Shown here in pieces: positions 62,039 through 64,000 of a stretch of 64,000 nt of DNA. Location: positions 62,001 to 126,000 of the forward strand of contig NZ_NIBG01000001.1 in assembly GCF_002270055.1 (NCBI RefSeq), given 5' to 3'. Positions within the stretch are counted from its first letter, which is position 1. Each line of letters begins with the position of its first letter. This stretch comes from Anaeromicrobium sediminis. GTDB lineage: Bacteria > Bacillota > Clostridia > Peptostreptococcales > Thermotaleaceae. The position numbers and the translations under genes were made by a program. The notes under the pieces are model-generated. The model was not told the origin of the DNA. It did no database searches and was given only the letters and a program-made list of their open reading frames with translations.

Positions 62039-62611
62039 AGGTGGTGCAGTATTCTAGTCAGATCATTCATTTCTGAAGGCGGGCCTAAAAATCCGTCAAA
62101 GGGCACATCGATGAAGTTCCTGGTATCTGCTGCTAACGCCCAGTCAGGGGTTGATGCTGGGAGTAAGGAGTAGGGGGCGATCCGCAATGGCATGTGGGCG
62201 ATGACCCTCCCTCCGTGGAGACCTAATGGAAGATAATTCTATCTATTAGGATAAACCTACAATTGTGGTATGATGAGTGCTACGTGTAGAGTAGCCTGCC
62301 TTGAGTGGAATATGGTGGATAAATAGATAAAGATATTGTTTTACGGGCCAATAAAATAATACTATTGCTATTTGAAACCTATTCTGCAAAAGAGGCTAGG
62401 AAATGATTTGACTGTTGAGGAAAGCTCCTAGACTGTTTGGAAAAGGTATACTGAAGATTGTAGTGTGGACTAAGTGGTAATCTAGTCATGTTATTGGCAA
62501 CAATGCATAAAAAGATTGGAAGGGAAACCACTGATCTGGCGACAGACCAGTATCTTTTTGGGAAATCCAACTAGACCTAAGCCGCAAAATTTATTCCGTA
62601 TACCACCACCT
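62039..62611 (+). ncRNA. ole: OLE RNA (ornate large extremophilic RNA)
   Basis: A 636-base gap between the DUF212 gene and oapA has much higher G+C than the surrounding DNA and no long frame. Ends pair: AGGTGGTG (62039-62046) with CACCACCT (62604-62611), giving a 573-nt structured unit. Internal hairpins include CCTAAT/ATTAGG (62222-62250) and a stem around TGATCTGGCGACAGACCAG near 62532. OLE RNAs have this length, this terminal pairing, and this place between isoprenoid genes and oapA. The RNA-OapA complex acts at the membrane and is tied to Mg2+, alcohol and cold tolerance in Bacillus halodurans. The call rests on context plus structure; a covariance search would settle it. Confidence 0.88.
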
Positions 62612-62639
62612 ATTTTAATACTTATAAAGGTGATAATAT

Positions 62640-63248
62640 ATGTCTAAAAATTCTAATAGTAAAACTGCTTTATTTAAAAGCATAAAAAAATCTTTGTACA
62701 AAAGCAGAAAATGGGTGCTCCTTATAACAATATGGACATTTTTTTTGTCCATATTAATTACTCTTATATCTGATTTACTTATAAATAAACTAAATATATA
62801 TATGGCATTTATGGTGTTATTGTTTATAATATCAATAGGAATACTATTTGATTTAATAGGAGTAGCAGTTACATCTGCTAATGAAAAACCATTTCACTCT
62901 ATGGCATCGAGAAAAGTAGCAGGGGCAAGACAAGCTGTTAAACTAATTCGAAATGCTAGTACTGTATCAAATTTTTGTAATGATGTTATAGGAGATATAT
63001 GTGGTATAGTAAGTGGTATGGCCGGTGCTGTTATTATATTAAAAGTAGCGTTACTTATAAAATCCCACTCTATTTCAGAGAGTATATTGAATGTATTATT
63101 AAGTGGAGTTGTGGCATCGCTGACTGTTGGTGGAAAGGCTTTGGGAAAGGAAATTGGAATAAGTCATTCAAAGGAAATTGTGTTTGCAGTAGGAAAGTTG
63201 TTATACCAGATAAAGAAAAAAATTGGGTTGAATATAATTAAAGATTAA
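62640..63248 (+). CDS. oapA: OLE-associated protein OapA
   Basis: 202 residues with about four membrane segments: 26-44, 52-74, 117-137 and 150-168. Basic ends ([12 protein letters not shown] and [14 protein letters not shown]) are suited to RNA contact. The core has [20 protein letters not shown] and [13 protein letters not shown], a D-x3-D motif known as essential in OapA. It binds OLE RNA at the membrane. RBS AAAGGTG precedes ATG 62640. Directly downstream of the OLE RNA and upstream of dxs. Confidence 0.93.
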   Translation: MSKNSNSKTALFKSIKKSLYKSRKWVLLITIWTFFLSILITLISDLLINKLNIYMAFMVLLFIISIGILFDLIGVAVTSANEKPFHSMASRKVAGARQAVKLIRNASTVSNFCNDVIGDICGIVSGMAGAVIILKVALLIKSHSISESILNVLLSGVVASLTVGGKALGKEIGISHSKEIVFAVGKLLYQIKKKIGLNIIKD

Positions 63249-63262
63249 TAATTGAAAGAGAG

Positions 63263-64000
63263 ATGAATAGGGTGCAAAACTTTTTAGATAAAGTAAACAC
63301 ACCAAATGTATGTAAGGCGTCTAACTATAATGAATTGGAAGTTTTAGCAGGTGAGATAAGAAAATATTTAATAGATAAAGTTTCTATCACAGGGGGGCAC
63401 TTAGCATCAAATTTGGGGGTTGTGGAATTAACATTAGCACTACATAATGTATTTGATACTTCTAAAGATAAAATAGTTTGGGATGTAGGTCATCAAACCT
63501 ATGTTCATAAAATTTTAACGGGAAGAGCAAATGAGTTTGATACCTTAAGACAATATAAGGGGTTAAGTGGATTTCCAAAACGTTCTGAAAGTATACATGA
63601 CCACTTTGATACAGGACATAGTAGTACATCAATTTCTGCAGCTTTGGGGATGGCAAAAGCTAGAGATATAAAAGAAGAAGATTATTCTGTTGTGGCAGTA
63701 ATTGGGGATGGAGCATTAACAGGTGGAATGGCCTTTGAAGCCTTAAATCACGCAGGACATTCTAATACAGAATTAATAGTAATATTAAATGATAATGAAA
63801 TGTCTATTTCTCCCAATGTGGGAGGTATGTCAAAATATCTAAATAGGCTAAGAACAGACCCAAAATATGTAAAAGTCAAAGATGAAATAGAGCAATTACT
63901 AAATAAAATTCCTGCAGTCGGAAAAACTATGGCTAAAACAGTGGGAAAAGCTAAGGATAGTTTAAAGCATCTTCTTGTACCTGGGGTTTTATTTGGAGAG
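63263..64000 (+). CDS. dxs: 1-deoxy-D-xylulose-5-phosphate synthase, 5' part
   Basis: First step of the non-mevalonate isoprenoid pathway (pyruvate plus glyceraldehyde-3-phosphate). The frame from ATG 63263 is open to the window end, giving 246 of about 620 residues. [32 protein letters not shown] and the thiamine diphosphate motif [18 protein letters not shown] are clear, with [13 protein letters not shown] after it. GTG 63272 is a possible alternative start. It feeds ispA, encoded 2 kb upstream. Confidence 0.96.
   Translation, partial: MNRVQNFLDKVNTPNVCKASNYNELEVLAGEIRKYLIDKVSITGGHLASNLGVVELTLALHNVFDTSKDKIVWDVGHQTYVHKILTGRANEFDTLRQYKGLSGFPKRSESIHDHFDTGHSSTSISAALGMAKARDIKEEDYSVVAVIGDGALTGGMAFEALNHAGHSNTELIVILNDNEMSISPNVGGMSKYLNRLRTDPKYVKVKDEIEQLLNKIPAVGKTMAKTVGKAKDSLKHLLVPGVLFGE

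Noticed and set aside
62379-62570. 63-codon minus-strand frame in the OLE region
   Set aside because: It overlaps conserved OLE structure and has no RBS; the region is better explained as RNA.
62004-62639. Group II intron or tmRNA in the long gap
   Set aside because: There is no maturase frame, no intron 5' GUGYG-type end and no tRNA-like domain. Context and terminal pairing favour OLE.
1-64000. CRISPR array, tRNA or rRNA genes
   Set aside because: No regularly spaced repeats of 24-40 bp with spacers and no tRNA or rRNA signatures were seen by eye on either strand.

Overview
The window is AT-rich chromosomal DNA of an anaerobic, endospore-forming member of the Clostridia. The evidence is the mother-cell sporulation genes (sigK, spoIIIAA-AH), spore-surface-like genes, a T-box leader, class I Fe-S assembly genes, an OLE RNA with its OapA partner, and the alaS-ireB-ruvX-mltG-U32-udk housekeeping order typical of Firmicutes. 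OLE RNA is known mainly from anaerobic and extremophilic Firmicutes, so an Alkaliphilus-like or Peptostreptococcales-like relative is plausible. The species cannot be named from the sequence alone.

Layout. 0-3.6 kb: aspS (5' end outside the window), a RseC-family gene, glyA and a DUF3343 gene. 3.7-11.5 kb: an accessory, probably spore-surface region. It holds two copies of a divergent gene pair (propeller/coiled-coil protein on -, Cys-rich coat-like protein on +), an array of hairpins between the copies, a GT4 glycosyltransferase and a CDP-sugar pair (RfbF/RfbG-like). 11.7-15.4 kb: iscR-iscS-iscU and mnmA. 15.4-30.6 kb: alanine T-box, alaS, ireB, a large membrane protein, an aldo/keto reductase, ruvX, DUF1292, a small zinc protein, fur, rnj, mltG, an O-methyltransferase, U32, udk and a class B PBP.

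30.6-38.5 kb is the highlight. sigK, the late mother-cell sigma factor gene, is cut into three pieces by two separate intervening elements lying in tandem only about 90 bp apart. Element 1 (2.66 kb) interrupts codon 114-115 at an AATG repeat, the site of the classical Bacillus skin element. Element 2 (4.42 kb) interrupts codon 148 at a 9-bp TATCATTAA repeat. Each carries its own large serine recombinase on the minus strand and its own small ORFs. Joining the three segments at the repeats restores an uninterrupted 241-codon pro-sigma-K, including a membrane-associated pro-sequence. Active sigma-K would therefore need a mother-cell promoter, two DNA excisions and proteolysis.

38.6-48.8 kb: a CapA-like phosphoesterase, then a type IV pilus operon (pilB, pilC, major pilin, pilM, pilN, a PilO-like fusion, an SLH-domain protein, three prepilins, a GspK/PilX-like protein). 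No prepilin peptidase or PilT is visible. 48.9-56.9 kb: M24 peptidase, efp, a CD1247-type protein, the complete spoIIIA operon (the mother cell to forespore channel) and an Asp23 protein. 56.9-64 kb: nusB, a TsaD paralogue, folD, xseA, xseB, ispA, a DUF212 gene, OLE RNA with oapA, and the 5' part of dxs. Most housekeeping genes lie on the plus strand. The minus-strand genes are the two propeller proteins, the two recombinases and one tiny peptide.
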